Shown: positions 1 to 9,000 of the stretch, one piece after another
Numbering within the stretch: position 1 is the first letter of the stretch
Layout: every line of letters begins with the position of its first letter
IMG/VR virus record: IMGVR_UViG_3300038701_001610
Span: 1-32,347 of that record
From: a virus
Length of the DNA: 32,347 nucleotides
Reading direction: 5' to 3' (one strand)
Translations under genes and position numbers: made by a program
The notes under the pieces: model-generated
What the model was told of the DNA's origin: nothing
Seen by the model: the letters and a program-made list of their open reading frames with translations, nothing else
The model's database searches: none

Positions 1-2
1 GC

Positions 3-224
3 GACGGGTCCGCGGATCCTGAGCTGATCCAGGGCCGGGTGCTCGTCGACTGCGTGATCGGCGGTCAGCCGCTGAAGATCAATTCGATCGCGGAGGGCCC
101 GTCGGAGCTGCTCGAGCAGTACTCCGGATCCGCGGTGGACCTCAACGAGGACGCCGTCGCGGCTGCCGCCCGCGCGGGTGGGCTCGTGGTGTCCGTGCCC
201 GCCCCGGTCGACGTCGAGGAGTAG
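3..224 (+). CDS. Small structural-module protein, 5' end outside window
   Basis: An open frame runs in from the window edge and ends at a TAG. The visible 73 residues include a run beginning VLVDCVIGGQPLK and an acidic, alanine-rich end. Short proteins of this look (a basic or hydrophobic start, CVIGG-type turn, then a helix) commonly lie between the major capsid gene and the head-tail connector gene in HK97-like phages. The connector gene starts five bases downstream, which fits. No catalytic motif is seen and the function is unknown. The true start is upstream of the window; a GTG at 39 would give a 61-residue protein and cannot be excluded. Confidence 0.6.
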   Translation, partial: DGSADPELIQGRVLVDCVIGGQPLKINSIAEGPSELLEQYSGSAVDLNEDAVAAAARAGGLVVSVPAPVDVEE

Positions 225-228
225 GCCC

Positions 229-801
229 GTGGCCTGGGAAGTCACCACGCCCCGTGACGAGGAGCCGGTCCTGCTGGGGCAGGTCCGCATGGACCTGCGC
301 CTGGACGGTGACGGCAACGAGGAGGACGCGCTCCTCGAGGACCTCATCAAGGAGGTCACCGACTTCGTCGAGCTGACGCTGAATCGGGCGCTGCTGCCGC
401 AGACGTGGCGGCAGTACCTGCCGGCCTTCCCGGACGGCGTTCTGCACCTCACGGGCGCGCCGTTCACCGCGATCGACTCGATCAAGTATCGGGATCCGAA
501 CGGCGACGAGCAGACGCTCTCGCCCGAGGCGTACATCGCGCTGCTCGCGGAGCCGGCGCGCATCGAGCCCGTCGAGGACTGGCCCGACACCGCGGATCGC
601 ATCGACGCCGTCGAGATCACTGTCTCTGCGGGCTACGAGAACGCGGACGCCGTTCCGGGGCCGATCAAGCGTGCGATTCGGGCGCTGGTGGCCCATCACT
701 TCCGGCACCGCGAGCCTGTTGTCATGGGCGCCGCGCCGGAGGAACTGCCGCTGCACGTGCAGCACCTGCTGTTCCCGTACCGAGACGGCAGTCTCATCTG
801 A
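229..801 (+). CDS. Head-tail connector protein (HK97 gp6-like)
   Basis: A 190-residue protein. It begins with WEVTTPRDEEPVLLGQVR, followed by helices containing DLIKEVTDFVELTLNRALL and a later segment ending in a region rich in proline, histidine and arginine. This N-terminal pattern is typical of the gp6-like connector family, whose members form a ring below the portal and join head to tail. The GTG at 229 was chosen because it lies four bases after the previous stop and starts at the conserved family N-terminus; an upstream ATG at 178 would overlap the previous gene. The stop overlaps the next start (TGATG), so the two are probably translationally coupled. Assignment rests on family pattern and gene order. 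Confidence 0.8.
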   Translation: MAWEVTTPRDEEPVLLGQVRMDLRLDGDGNEEDALLEDLIKEVTDFVELTLNRALLPQTWRQYLPAFPDGVLHLTGAPFTAIDSIKYRDPNGDEQTLSPEAYIALLAEPARIEPVEDWPDTADRIDAVEITVSAGYENADAVPGPIKRAIRALVAHHFRHREPVVMGAAPEELPLHVQHLLFPYRDGSLI

Positions 802-1127
802 TGCGGTACTCGATCGGCGAGCTGGACCAGCGCGTCGAGCTGGTGAGTGTCAGCACCGAAAAGAACGAGTACGGCACGCTCGGTGAAACGGAGACGTCGC
901 TCGGCACGGTGTGGGCGCACGTTCGGCCCATGTCTGGCCGAGAGCGCGATCACGCGCAGCAGACAGATGCTCGCGCCGACTACCTCGTCGTCATCCGCAC
1001 GCGCGGCGATCTGTCCGAAAAGGACCGCATCGTGTGGCGTGGCGAGACGCTCAACGTGCGCTTCGTGAAGCAACGCTCGAACCGGGAGCAGTTCATGGAG
1101 ATTGAGGCGGAGATGGGCGCGCGATGA
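801..1127 (+). CDS. Head closure / head-tail adaptor protein (SPP1 gp16-like)
   Basis: A 108-residue protein. It starts MRYSIGELDQRVEL and carries GTVWAHVRPMSGRE, a pattern found in the phage head-tail joining family, whose members stop DNA leaking from the filled head and form the docking surface for the tail. The ATG overlaps the TGA of the connector gene by one base, and its own stop overlaps the next ATG, as expected in a tightly packed morphogenesis operon. The small size, beta-rich composition and position between connector and gp10-like genes all agree. No odd features are seen. Confidence 0.85.
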   Translation: MRYSIGELDQRVELVSVSTEKNEYGTLGETETSLGTVWAHVRPMSGRERDHAQQTDARADYLVVIRTRGDLSEKDRIVWRGETLNVRFVKQRSNREQFMEIEAEMGAR

Positions 1128-1618
1128 AGAGGCGGGCGCGTGTCCAGGGCGTGCCTCAGCTGCGCCGCAAGCTGCGCCGCCTTCCGGATGCGGCAAGCGA
1201 TCTCGTGCGCGCGGAGGTTGCCCGCGGCCTACGTGACATCGAGATGGACGCTGTCGGGCTTGTGCCTGTGCGCGAAGGCGACCTGGCCCGCTCGATCGAG
1301 GTCAAGGTCAGTCGCGACGGGCTGACAGGCGTCGTCGGCCCCGGCGCTGGTGCTGCGGAGATCGTGCGCCGCAAGACCGGCTCCGCCTTCGCCTTCAATT
1401 CGCCGAAAGTCAATCTGCGCGCCGCCAATCGCGATGCACTGTTCCAGTTCTTTAAGGGCTACTGGCTCGAGTTCGGCACCAAGGGCGAAAGCGGAGAGGA
1501 TGTGATCACCCCGCGCCCGTTCATGTCGCCGGCCTACGACGCCAATGCGGGCGCCATCAAGAGGCGGATCGCCAAGGCAATCGACCGCGCCCTGGCCGTA
1601 GTAGCGGCGGGGCGCTGA
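1124..1618 (+). CDS. HK97 gp10-like head-tail / tail completion protein
   Basis: A 164-residue protein with the family hallmarks GYWLEFGTKG at about residues 112-121 and PRPFMSPAYD at 130-139. HK97 gp10-like proteins act at the head-tail interface, between head closure and tail terminator genes, which is exactly where this gene lies. The basic N-terminus (MKRRARVQGV) is normal for the family. The ATG overlaps the preceding stop by four bases. Function is known only from position and homology; biochemical roles of the family are poorly defined. Confidence 0.85.
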   Translation: MKRRARVQGVPQLRRKLRRLPDAASDLVRAEVARGLRDIEMDAVGLVPVREGDLARSIEVKVSRDGLTGVVGPGAGAAEIVRRKTGSAFAFNSPKVNLRAANRDALFQFFKGYWLEFGTKGESGEDVITPRPFMSPAYDANAGAIKRRIAKAIDRALAVVAAGR

Positions 1619-1619
1619 A

Positions 1620-2015
1620 GTGCCAGATCCGGGGCTCGCTCTGCACAAGGCGCTGATCGCGACGCTCGACGGCATCGTCGACGACGGCGCCGCCGTGCCC
1701 GTCTTCGATGGCGTGCCGGAAGAGCAGGCCATGCCCTACGTCACGATCGACTTCAGCATCGCCAACCGCGCGGACCTTCTTGTCGAGCGCCGGGATGAGC
1801 GATTCGTCTACCTGAACGTCTGGAGTCGGGTGCGGGGGCAGGAGCAGGTGCTGAGGATTCTGGCGGAGCTCGACAGCCGGCTGCACCGGGCGGCTCTGAG
1901 TCTCGAGACCGGCCGCGTCGCGTCAGCGTTCGTCCAGCAGAAAGTCACGCGTCGCGACAGCGACAACGTCACCTTCATGGGTCGCATGACCCTCCGCGTA
2001 GTAACGGAGCACTGA
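1620..2015 (+). CDS. Tail terminator protein (DUF3168-like)
   Basis: A 131-residue protein starting at a GTG one base after the previous stop. The N-terminal helix (LHKALIATLDGIV), the segment MPYVTIDFS and the later strand pairs with VYLNVWSR are typical of DUF3168/tail-completion proteins, which cap the growing tail tube and set the interface to the head. Length matches the family (about 120-140 residues). The tail tube gene follows with a good AGGAG site, the usual order. The assignment combines recognised family pattern and synteny. Confidence 0.8.
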   Translation: MPDPGLALHKALIATLDGIVDDGAAVPVFDGVPEEQAMPYVTIDFSIANRADLLVERRDERFVYLNVWSRVRGQEQVLRILAELDSRLHRAALSLETGRVASAFVQQKVTRRDSDNVTFMGRMTLRVVTEH

Positions 2016-2025
2016 GGAGATCACG

Positions 2026-2511
2026 ATGAGTGCAGAGACCACGCCGGGGACCGGCTCAACTCTTGCGATCGGGACGACCGTCGCAGCCACGGACCAGACC
2101 GGATTCGAGGCCGACACCTACGAACTGGTCGGGCAGATCGGCGAAATCGGCGAGTTCGGAGATTCGCGCGGCGAGTCGTCGTTCGCTCCGCTTGAGACGG
2201 GCCGCGTGACCCGCAATCGCGGCACGAAGGACGGCGGCGTGATGACCGTCACCTGCGCACACAAGGCGTCCGGCGACGACGGGCAGGACGCGATGAAAGC
2301 GGCCTTCGAGGCGGCGCAGGGCGCTGACGAGTTCAACTTCCGGGTGCAGCTCGACGATCAGATCACGTTGTCGACCGGCAACCCGACCACCTGGTACTTC
2401 CGGGCGAAGGTGATGAGCCGGCGCCGCCAGAACATCGCCAACGACAACGACGTGATGTGGCAGTACGGGCTCGCCATCAACTCCGCGATCGTCGAGGTCG
2501 CCGCGTCGTGA
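2026..2511 (+). CDS. Major tail tube protein
   Basis: A 161-residue protein preceded by GAGGAG about eight bases before its ATG, the strongest ribosome site in this operon, as expected for the most abundant tail protein. It opens with MSAETTPGTGSTLAIGTTV and contains repeated small/polar beta segments and IGEIGEFGDSRGESSF, a pattern seen in TP901-1/lambda gpV-type tube proteins. It lies between the tail terminator and the tail assembly chaperone, the standard position. The C-terminus (AINSAIVEVAAS) is a plausible closing beta strand. No Ig-like extension is present, so this is a minimal tube protein. Confidence 0.85.
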   Translation: MSAETTPGTGSTLAIGTTVAATDQTGFEADTYELVGQIGEIGEFGDSRGESSFAPLETGRVTRNRGTKDGGVMTVTCAHKASGDDGQDAMKAAFEAAQGADEFNFRVQLDDQITLSTGNPTTWYFRAKVMSRRRQNIANDNDVMWQYGLAINSAIVEVAAS

Positions 2512-2837
2512 GCGATCTCGATCGGACTGTGGAGTGCACCGTCGGCGCACGGACGTTCGAACTCAAGCCGACCGTCCGCGCGCTGCTCACGATCAACCGC
2601 CGGTGCGGTTCGCTGGTCGAAGCCGCGCAGCGCGTCCAGGCCGTCGACTTCGAGGTGCTGGTGGAGATCATCGCCGCAGGCGCCGATCTCACGAAGAAGG
2701 GCCGCGAGGGGCTGCAGGACGCTGCGTTCCGCCAGGGGCCGGTCAATCTGGTCAAGCCGTGCGCCGAGTTCCTGGCCCTGCTGATGGACCCGGCAGGTGA
2801 CTCGGACGACGAGGGCGACGACCAGGGAAAGTCCTGA
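2508..2837 (+). CDS. Tail assembly chaperone, unshifted product (gpG-like)
   Basis: A 109-residue protein starting at GTG 2508, which overlaps the tail tube stop (GTGA). It contains FELKPTVRALLTINRRCGS and then helical segments, resembling gene-transfer-agent gp10/tail assembly chaperone proteins that coat the tape measure before the tube polymerises. The acidic end (DSDDEGDDQGKS) contains the slippery heptamer GGGAAAG, so a minority of ribosomes should make a longer fusion with the following frame. An ATG at 2457 lies inside the tube gene and is less likely. Its place just before the tape measure gene supports the role. Confidence 0.8.
   Translation: MSDLDRTVECTVGARTFELKPTVRALLTINRRCGSLVEAAQRVQAVDFEVLVEIIAAGADLTKKGREGLQDAAFRQGPVNLVKPCAEFLALLMDPAGDSDDEGDDQGKS
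2825..2831 (+). promoter_or_regulatory. Programmed -1 ribosomal frameshift site (GGGAAAG)
   Basis: The heptamer GGGAAAG lies in the correct phase (G GGA AAG), two codons before the TGA of the first chaperone frame. It is the same heptamer that drives the lambda G/GT shift. A -1 slip enters the frame that stays open to 3043. A potential hairpin with a 6-bp stem (2851-2856 with 2865-2870) lies 19 bases downstream and might stimulate slipping, though that spacing is longer than usual. Confidence 0.88.
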
Positions 2838-3043
2838 CGGCGGACGAGTACGCCGAGCACCTGTTCGGCGTTGCCACCGGCTGGCTTGGCTGGACGCCTG
2901 AGGTGGCGCTCTCGACGCCGATCCCGCAGATCCGCGCCGCCCTTCGTGCGCGCGTCGAGTGGGTGCGGAAGTGCAACGGCGCTGGCGATCCTGAGCCAGT
3001 CGGCGATCAAGTGGCACGTGTGATGCGTGCTCTGGGAGGCTGA
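2831..3043 (+). CDS. Tail assembly chaperone, frameshift extension (gpGT-like T domain)
   Basis: This 70-residue frame is reached by the -1 slip at GGGAAAG and continues as VLTADEYAEHLFGVATGWLG to a TGA that overlaps the tape measure GTG. It has no convincing start codon of its own near its 5' end: the first GTG would remove a third of it. Translation as a fusion of about 178 residues is therefore the best reading. In lambda the T domain binds the tail tube protein while the G domain binds the tape measure. A phage tail tube, G, GT, tape measure order is matched here exactly. Confidence 0.82.
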   Translation, partial: VLTADEYAEHLFGVATGWLGWTPEVALSTPIPQIRAALRARVEWVRKCNGAGDPEPVGDQVARVMRALGG

Positions 3044-4855
3044 GTGGCCGACATCAACGACCTCATGGTGCGCATCGATGCGACCACGGAGCAGCTTCGT
3101 CGCGAGCTGAAGCGCGCAGAGCAGGGCACTGAGAGCACCACGCGGCGCATGGACCGCTCGCTCGGCCGCGTCGATCGGAGCTTCGATCGGCTCGGCCGGA
3201 TGGCGCGCTCGGCGCGTGTCGCTGTCGGCGCCCTGTTCGGCGCCGTGATCGTGCGGCAGGCCAGCCGGTTCGCCGGCCAGATGCTCGACAACGCCGACAG
3301 CATCGGGAAGGCGGCGCAGACGGCACAGGCGACGACCGCTCAGATCCAGGAGCTGCGCTTCGCCTTCAGCCAGCTCGCCGGCGCGACCGACAACGAGCTG
3401 GACCAGGCGCTGCGCCGCTTAAATCGCCGCCTCGGCCTTGCTCGCGAGGGGAGCAAGACGTACGCGGACGCCTTCGCGGAGCTGGGCGTCCGCCTCTCTG
3501 TCGACACCCCGGAAGCCATTGAGCGCACGCTGGTCGCCCTGTCGCGCATGGAGAACGGCGCCACGCGCGCTGCGCTCGCGTCGGAAGTCTTCGGCGAGGA
3601 CGCCGGGCCAAAGCTCGCAGGTGCGCTCGAGGGCGGCATCGATGCCGTCTACCGCCTGCGGGAGCAGCTGCGCGCAAGTGGCGGCGTGATCTCGGACGAG
3701 CAGATCGAGAGCGCCGAGGCGTTCAACGATCAGATGGATCTGCTGGGCCGGCAGTTCACGGCCGAGACCACTTCCGCCGTGATGCGTCACACCGAAGAGC
3801 TGGAGGCGCTTGCGGAGGCGCTGGCGGACATCAGTGTGAAGGGCATCGGGGCCGCGGCTGGGATCAGCGGCTTCCTGCGCTCCCTGACGCCGCCGCGCGT
3901 GACCGGTACGCGGGCCGCTGCCGAGGCGAATCCCGACCTGACGGGCTACGACCACGGCGCCGGCGACGTGCCCAACGTCACGACGATGGGCTACGTGCCG
4001 CACGTCATCCCGGGCCGCAACGCGCGCCGCCGCGGCGCAGTGCCGCCTCCTTCGATCAATCCGTCGATCCGCTACTTCGCGACGCCGCCCATGCCGGCGC
4101 CAAGTATCTCCCCGTCCGTCGACTTCTCGACCGAACGCTTCGACGAGACCATGAGCGAAGTGCGCGCCCTGTTCGAATCCACTCGCTCGGAAGCCGAACT
4201 GCTCGAGCAGCAGGTCGAGCGCGTGAAGGAGCTGTCCGCAGCCGGCTTCTTCGAGCGCGCCGGGCTGAACGACCAAGAAGTGCTGAGCCGTCTGCAGGAG
4301 CGCCTCGACGAGCTGGACCAAGAAGCCGGCGAGCTCGGCCGAGCCGTGAGCGATGCGTTCGCGAACCAGATCGGCGGCGCCATCGACGACATGTTCACTC
4401 GCGGCGAACTCTCGCTCGCGAACTTCACCGAGGCGTTCTTGCGCGATCTCGCTCAGATCACTGCGCGCCTGCTGGTCATCCAGCCGCTGGTCGAGGCGTT
4501 CGCGAGCGGCGCCAGCTCGCTCGGGCTGCCCGGTTTCAGCAGTCTCGGTTTCGCCCAGGGTGGATCGATCAAGGTCGGCGGGTCTGGCGGGCCGGACTCG
4601 CAGTTCCTCCCGCTGCGAGTGAGCCCCGGCGAGCAGGTCTCCGTAAGCACCATCGGCCAGCAGAGCCGGAGCGGCACGCAGATCATGATCGTCGACAAGC
4701 GAGGGGCGAATGCGCCGCCGGTCACCGTCGAGCGGTCGCAGTTCCAGGACCGTGAAGCCATCCGCGTGCTGATCGAGCCGGAGGTGCTGTCGATCATGGG
4801 TTCAAGAGGCGGGCGAGCAGTGCAGCGAGCCACACGCTCGCCCGGGGCCCGCTGA
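3044..4855 (+). CDS. Tape measure protein
   Basis: A 603-residue protein starting at a GTG that overlaps the chaperone-extension stop. The N-terminus is helical and charged (MADINDLMVRIDATTEQLRR), with coiled-coil-like segments near 8-60 and 365-435. Around residues 445-490 is DDMFTRGELSLANFTEAFLR followed by a hydrophobic helix, the pattern seen near the C-terminus of lambda gpH-type proteins. The end is glycine/serine-rich and basic. The tape measure sets tail length and helps DNA delivery. At 603 residues it is short for the family and implies a short siphovirus tail. Internal alanine/glycine-rich helices may act in membrane passage. Confidence 0.88.
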   Translation: MADINDLMVRIDATTEQLRRELKRAEQGTESTTRRMDRSLGRVDRSFDRLGRMARSARVAVGALFGAVIVRQASRFAGQMLDNADSIGKAAQTAQATTAQIQELRFAFSQLAGATDNELDQALRRLNRRLGLAREGSKTYADAFAELGVRLSVDTPEAIERTLVALSRMENGATRAALASEVFGEDAGPKLAGALEGGIDAVYRLREQLRASGGVISDEQIESAEAFNDQMDLLGRQFTAETTSAVMRHTEELEALAEALADISVKGIGAAAGISGFLRSLTPPRVTGTRAAAEANPDLTGYDHGAGDVPNVTTMGYVPHVIPGRNARRRGAVPPPSINPSIRYFATPPMPAPSISPSVDFSTERFDETMSEVRALFESTRSEAELLEQQVERVKELSAAGFFERAGLNDQEVLSRLQERLDELDQEAGELGRAVSDAFANQIGGAIDDMFTRGELSLANFTEAFLRDLAQITARLLVIQPLVEAFASGASSLGLPGFSSLGFAQGGSIKVGGSGGPDSQFLPLRVSPGEQVSVSTIGQQSRSGTQIMIVDKRGANAPPVTVERSQFQDREAIRVLIEPEVLSIMGSRGGRAVQRATRSPGAR

Positions 4856-5205
4856 TGGCGGCGTGGCCGTCCTCCCTCCCCGCGACGCTCAACGTCGACG
4901 GGGTCTCGGAACAGCGCGCCCCGGGCGTGGTGCGCACGAGCATGGACGCTGGCCCGGACTTCGTGCGGCGCCGTTTCAGCGCCGTGCCGGTGCGCGTGGA
5001 GGGCGAGCTACAGCTGTCGAAAGCGCAGGCCGCGACGCTCGATGCGTTCTTCTCGGCCACGCTCAATCAGGGGGCCGCCGCGTTCACCTGGACGCATCCG
5101 CGAACGGGCGCTACGGCCGCCCTGCGCTTCCTGAGCCCTCCGCGCTACGTGGCGATCAGCCATGAGCTCTACGCGGTCACTCTGTCGCTCGAGGTGCTGC
5201 CGTGA
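4855..5205 (+). CDS. Minor tail protein (gpM position)
   Basis: A 116-residue protein whose ATG overlaps the tape measure TGA. It has a proline-rich start (MAAWPSSLPATLNVDG), a helix with SKAQAATLDAFFSATLNQG and a beta-rich end (ELYAVTLSLEVLP). Similar small proteins follow the tape measure gene in many phages of proteobacteria and take the place of lambda gpM, a tail tip component. No enzyme motif is present. The role is inferred from position and from a recognisable but uncharacterised family pattern. Confidence 0.65.
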   Translation: MAAWPSSLPATLNVDGVSEQRAPGVVRTSMDAGPDFVRRRFSAVPVRVEGELQLSKAQAATLDAFFSATLNQGAAAFTWTHPRTGATAALRFLSPPRYVAISHELYAVTLSLEVLP

Positions 5206-5666
5206 CGCTGTCCAACGACGCTCTACAGTCCGCGCTGTCGCAGTGGACCGACGAGTGCTGGCTCGAGTGCCTCACCTTCGAGCATTCCTCGCTGAGCGCC
5301 CCGATCCGGCTGGTGAATGACCGGCAGGATCTCGTGCGCACCCCGGGCACGTTCACAGCGTTTCCCTTCGCGGTGAAGCTGCACGAGCGCACGGAGGACG
5401 GTTTCGGCCAGGCCGAGATTCGCGCGGACGGGGTCGACCAGTCGCTGATCGACGACCTGCGCAGCATCGAGCACGGCCTGACGGTCACCTACGAGCTCGT
5501 CCTGCTCTCGTCTCCGAACACCGTGGAGCACGGGCCGATCGAGTTCGAAGTCCGCAGCATCGTCGCGAACGCCGGAACCATCTCGCTGCTCGTCGCCTTC
5601 GCGCTGAACATGCTCGGCGAGGCTCACCCGAAGGACTACTTCGCGCCGTGGAACTCCGCGGACTGA
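5202..5666 (+). CDS. Minor tail protein, DUF1833 family (gpL position)
   Basis: A 154-residue protein with the DUF1833 features: LECLTFEHSSLSAPIRLVND near residue 20, TAFPFAVKLHE near 56, then ELVLLSSPNTVEHGPIEFEV. Its GTG start overlaps the previous stop by four bases. In lambda-like tails this position is taken by gpL, an iron-sulphur tail tip protein; here the cysteines seen in gpL are not obviously present (only C20 and C24 near the N-terminus), so cluster binding should not be assumed. The 3' end overlaps the NlpC/P60 gene by 19 bases. Confidence 0.78.
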   Translation: MTLSNDALQSALSQWTDECWLECLTFEHSSLSAPIRLVNDRQDLVRTPGTFTAFPFAVKLHERTEDGFGQAEIRADGVDQSLIDDLRSIEHGLTVTYELVLLSSPNTVEHGPIEFEVRSIVANAGTISLLVAFALNMLGEAHPKDYFAPWNSAD

Positions 5667-6010
5667 TCGGGCGCCCCTACGCGGGACGCTTCGGCTGCGC
5701 GGAGCTCGTGCGCGAGATCATGCAGCAGCGCGGCCTCGATCTGCCCGACTTCCGCGAGATGGTGTCCGACGGCGAGAAGGCCGAGGCGCTGGTCCGTCAC
5801 CTGCGCGAGTACGCCGACCCCGTCGACAGACCGGAGCCGGGCGACGTGGTGCTGCTGGCATGGGCCGGGCACCCCGCCCATCTCGGGGTCATCGCGGAGC
5901 CCGGCGTGATGATCCACTCCCTCGAGACCATCGGAGCACACCTTGAGCGAATCGACCGCGGTCGCTGGCGCCGTCGAGTCCTCGGCTACTGGCGCCCTCG
6001 TGGAGTCTGA
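5648..6010 (+). CDS. NlpC/P60-type tail tip peptidase (gpK-like)
   Basis: A 120-residue protein, about the minimum length for an NlpC/P60 domain. It has the catalytic cysteine motif FGCAELV (C17), PEPGDVVLL at 63-70, the histidine in AHLGVI (H78) and a third polar position at H90 (MIHSLE). These match the Cys-His-His arrangement of the family, which cuts peptidoglycan peptides. In lambda the equivalent is gpK, which acts at the tail tip during assembly or entry. It starts at an ATG inside the DUF1833 gene and its end overlaps the J-like gene by 68 bases. Confidence 0.82.
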   Translation: MELRGLIGRPYAGRFGCAELVREIMQQRGLDLPDFREMVSDGEKAEALVRHLREYADPVDRPEPGDVVLLAWAGHPAHLGVIAEPGVMIHSLETIGAHLERIDRGRWRRRVLGYWRPRGV

Positions 6011-9000
6011 CGGGCTGCCCGTCATCGTCTTCCCGCATCCGTTCCAAGATGCGCGGCAGGACTTCCGCGTGGCCGCAGGGCAGACCGTGCGCGCGATCAT
6101 CGGGCAGGACGCGCTGCCTGCGGTCGTCGTCGTCGACGGCGTCGTGATCGAGCCCGAGCAGTGGGCCGAGGTCGTACCGACGCACTCCATGGTCATCCGC
6201 CGCGTGCCGCAGGGCGACGTGGGCCGCATCCTCGGCACGATCGCCGTGCTGGCGCTGGCGGCCTGGGCCGGTGGCGCGTTCGGCCTGGGCCTCGCCACGT
6301 CCCTGACCGCAGGGCCTCCGACCGCGACGGCCGTGGCCGCGGCGACAGCAGGGATCACGGCCGGCGTCACCGTCGTCGGCTCTCTCGCCCTCAACGCTCT
6401 GATTCCGCCCACGCTGCCCGGTCTCGGCGGCGGCCAGGGCGGCTCCATCGAACGTCTCGCCTCAATCTCCGGCCTCTCCAACCGCGTCACGCCCTATGCG
6501 CCGATCCCGGTGCTCTACGGCAAGCGCACGTTCTATCCGCCGATCCCCATGACCGCGCTGCCCTACACGGAGCTGGTGGGCCGCGACCAGTACGTGCGCG
6601 CCATGTTCGTGCTCGGCTACGGCCCGATGGAGATCGGCGGCGTCACCGTCGGCGCTGGAGAGTCGCTGCTTACCGAGTCCACGTCGCTGACGGGCACCCC
6701 GATCAAGATCGGCGGCACGTCCATCGATCAGTTCGAGGACGTGGAGTTCGAGATCGGCGATCCCGACGACCTGACGCTCTACACGGACAGCATCACCGAG
6801 CAGGTGGTGGGCGTCGCCCTGAACGAGCAGAACACGCCGACCGCGATCGAGAGCACCCTCACCGACGGGAACTCCGTCACGCGCACCACGGAGCCGGACG
6901 CGGACGAGTTCTCTGTGGAGCTCTTCTCGCCTGCGCTGTTCACGTTCACCGAGGACGGGGACACGGTCTGGGCCCGGGTCCGGTTCCGCGTCGAGTATTC
7001 GCCGGCCGGCGCGGGCGCCTGGACAACTGCGATCGCGTCGTGGTCCATCGGGAGCCGGGAGCGGAAGTCCGTCCGCGAGGGTCGGCGCTTCACCCTGCCG
7101 AGCCGCGGCGAGTACGACATCCGCATCACGCGGATCGACACCTACTACCAGCGCATCGCCTCGCACGCGACGGACTTCACGTGGACGGTCCTCCGCAGCA
7201 TCACGCGCGACCGGCAGCCCTTCGACGTTGAAAACGTGGTTGCCATGGCAATCCGCATCCGCGCCACGGACCAGCTCTCCGGACGGATCGACCGGCTCTC
7301 CGTCGAGGCGACCCGTGTCGTGCAAGCGCACGACGGCACCTCCTGGGGCGTTACGGCTACGCGCAGCCCCGCATGGGCCTACGTCGACGCCCTCACGGGC
7401 AACGCGACGAAGACCCCGAAGGCGCTGGCAGACGTGGATGCCGCCGCGCTCAAGTCCTGGGCCGACTGGTGCGACACCAACGGGCTCACCTTCGACGCCT
7501 ATCTGCAACAGGATCAGTCCGTCTTCGACCGCGCCCGTGACATCGCGGCGGCGGGCCTCGCCACGTGGTCCATTCAGGACGACGGCACCATCGGCGTTGC
7601 GCGGGACATCTCGGGGCAGACGCCGAAGATGCTGATCTCTCCGAGGGTGTCGTCGGGCTTCTCGCTCGAGCGGCGCTACCAGGAGCTGCCGCACGCCCTG
7701 CGAGTGCAGTTCATCGACGACGTCACCGGAGAGCCAGTGGAGCGGCTGGTGTTCGACGATGGCTACGACGCGAGCACCGCGACGCGCTTCGAGCAGTTGC
7801 AGCTCGTCGGCGTCACGGACCCGGACCAGGCGTGGAAGCTGGCCCGCTACCATCTGGCACAGGCCCGCCTGCGTCCCGAGGCGTATCGGTGGCGGCAGGA
7901 CGTTCAGCACCTCATCTTCGAGCGCGGCGACCTCGTGGAGATCAACCACGACGTCATGGTCGTGGGCCTGGCCTTCGCGCGCATCACGGCCGTGTCCGGC
8001 GCAGACGTGACGCTGGACGAACAGGTCGCACTGGAAAGCGGGAAGACGTACTCGGTGCGCGCCCAGGCGGCAGACGGCACGCTCGAGACGCGCGCGATTG
8101 CCGCGCCGTCATCCGGCACGACGGCCGAGCTGACACTCGCTTCAGCGTTCGGCGCCGTGGACGTGGGCGATCATGTCGTGTTCGGCGAGGCCGGCTCCGT
8201 GGTGATCCCCGCCCGCGTCACCGAGATCAGCCCGGCCGGTGATCTGCAGGCGACGGTGACTGCCGTCCCCGCGGCCGAGGACATCTTCGACGCCTGGACC
8301 GGCACCATCCCCGCCTTCAACCCAGTCATCACGCAGCCCGTGGACGAGGACCTGATTGCGCCGACGATCCCGACGATCCTCAACGTCGAGTCCGGGGTGA
8401 CGTCCGGCGCTGGCGGGGCAGGGCGGCAGCAGGTGGTCGTCGTGACCATCGAGGTCGAGATGCCGCCCGGGCTGGTCGGCGTCACGCTTGAGGGGCGCTT
8501 CCGCTTCCGCGAGACGCCCTCCGGCGCCGGCGGCGAGATCACGTCCGCATGGTCTCCGTTCGGTGGAGGCACGCCCTCGGACGCAGGCGCGATGCTGCTG
8601 ACCGACCTCGAACCCGGGCAGGTCATCGACGTGCAGGTCCGCGCCCGGCGAGCAGATCGCGTCTCCTCGTGGAGCACGACGACGACGCACACGGTCGGTA
8701 CGACGAGCAGCTACGTCCGTGCGCGCGACGTGTCCGGTCTCGTCGGCGGCGGGAACCTGATGCCGCCGGGGTCGGGCAAGGAGCAGACCTGGACGGGCAC
8801 CTTCGGCACGACCTACAACGTCGATCTCGATCAGATCGGCCTCGAGGCCGGAGACAGTTTCTCGCTTGCTGCCGAGCTTCGTTCGGCCACCGGAGCCGAT
8901 GCGATCGCGTTCTGCTATGAGTTCCGCGACTCGGGCGGCTCGCCGGTGGCCGGCGGCACCTGCACGGCGACGGTGGAGTCCTCGAGCTACGTCCGGCGCG

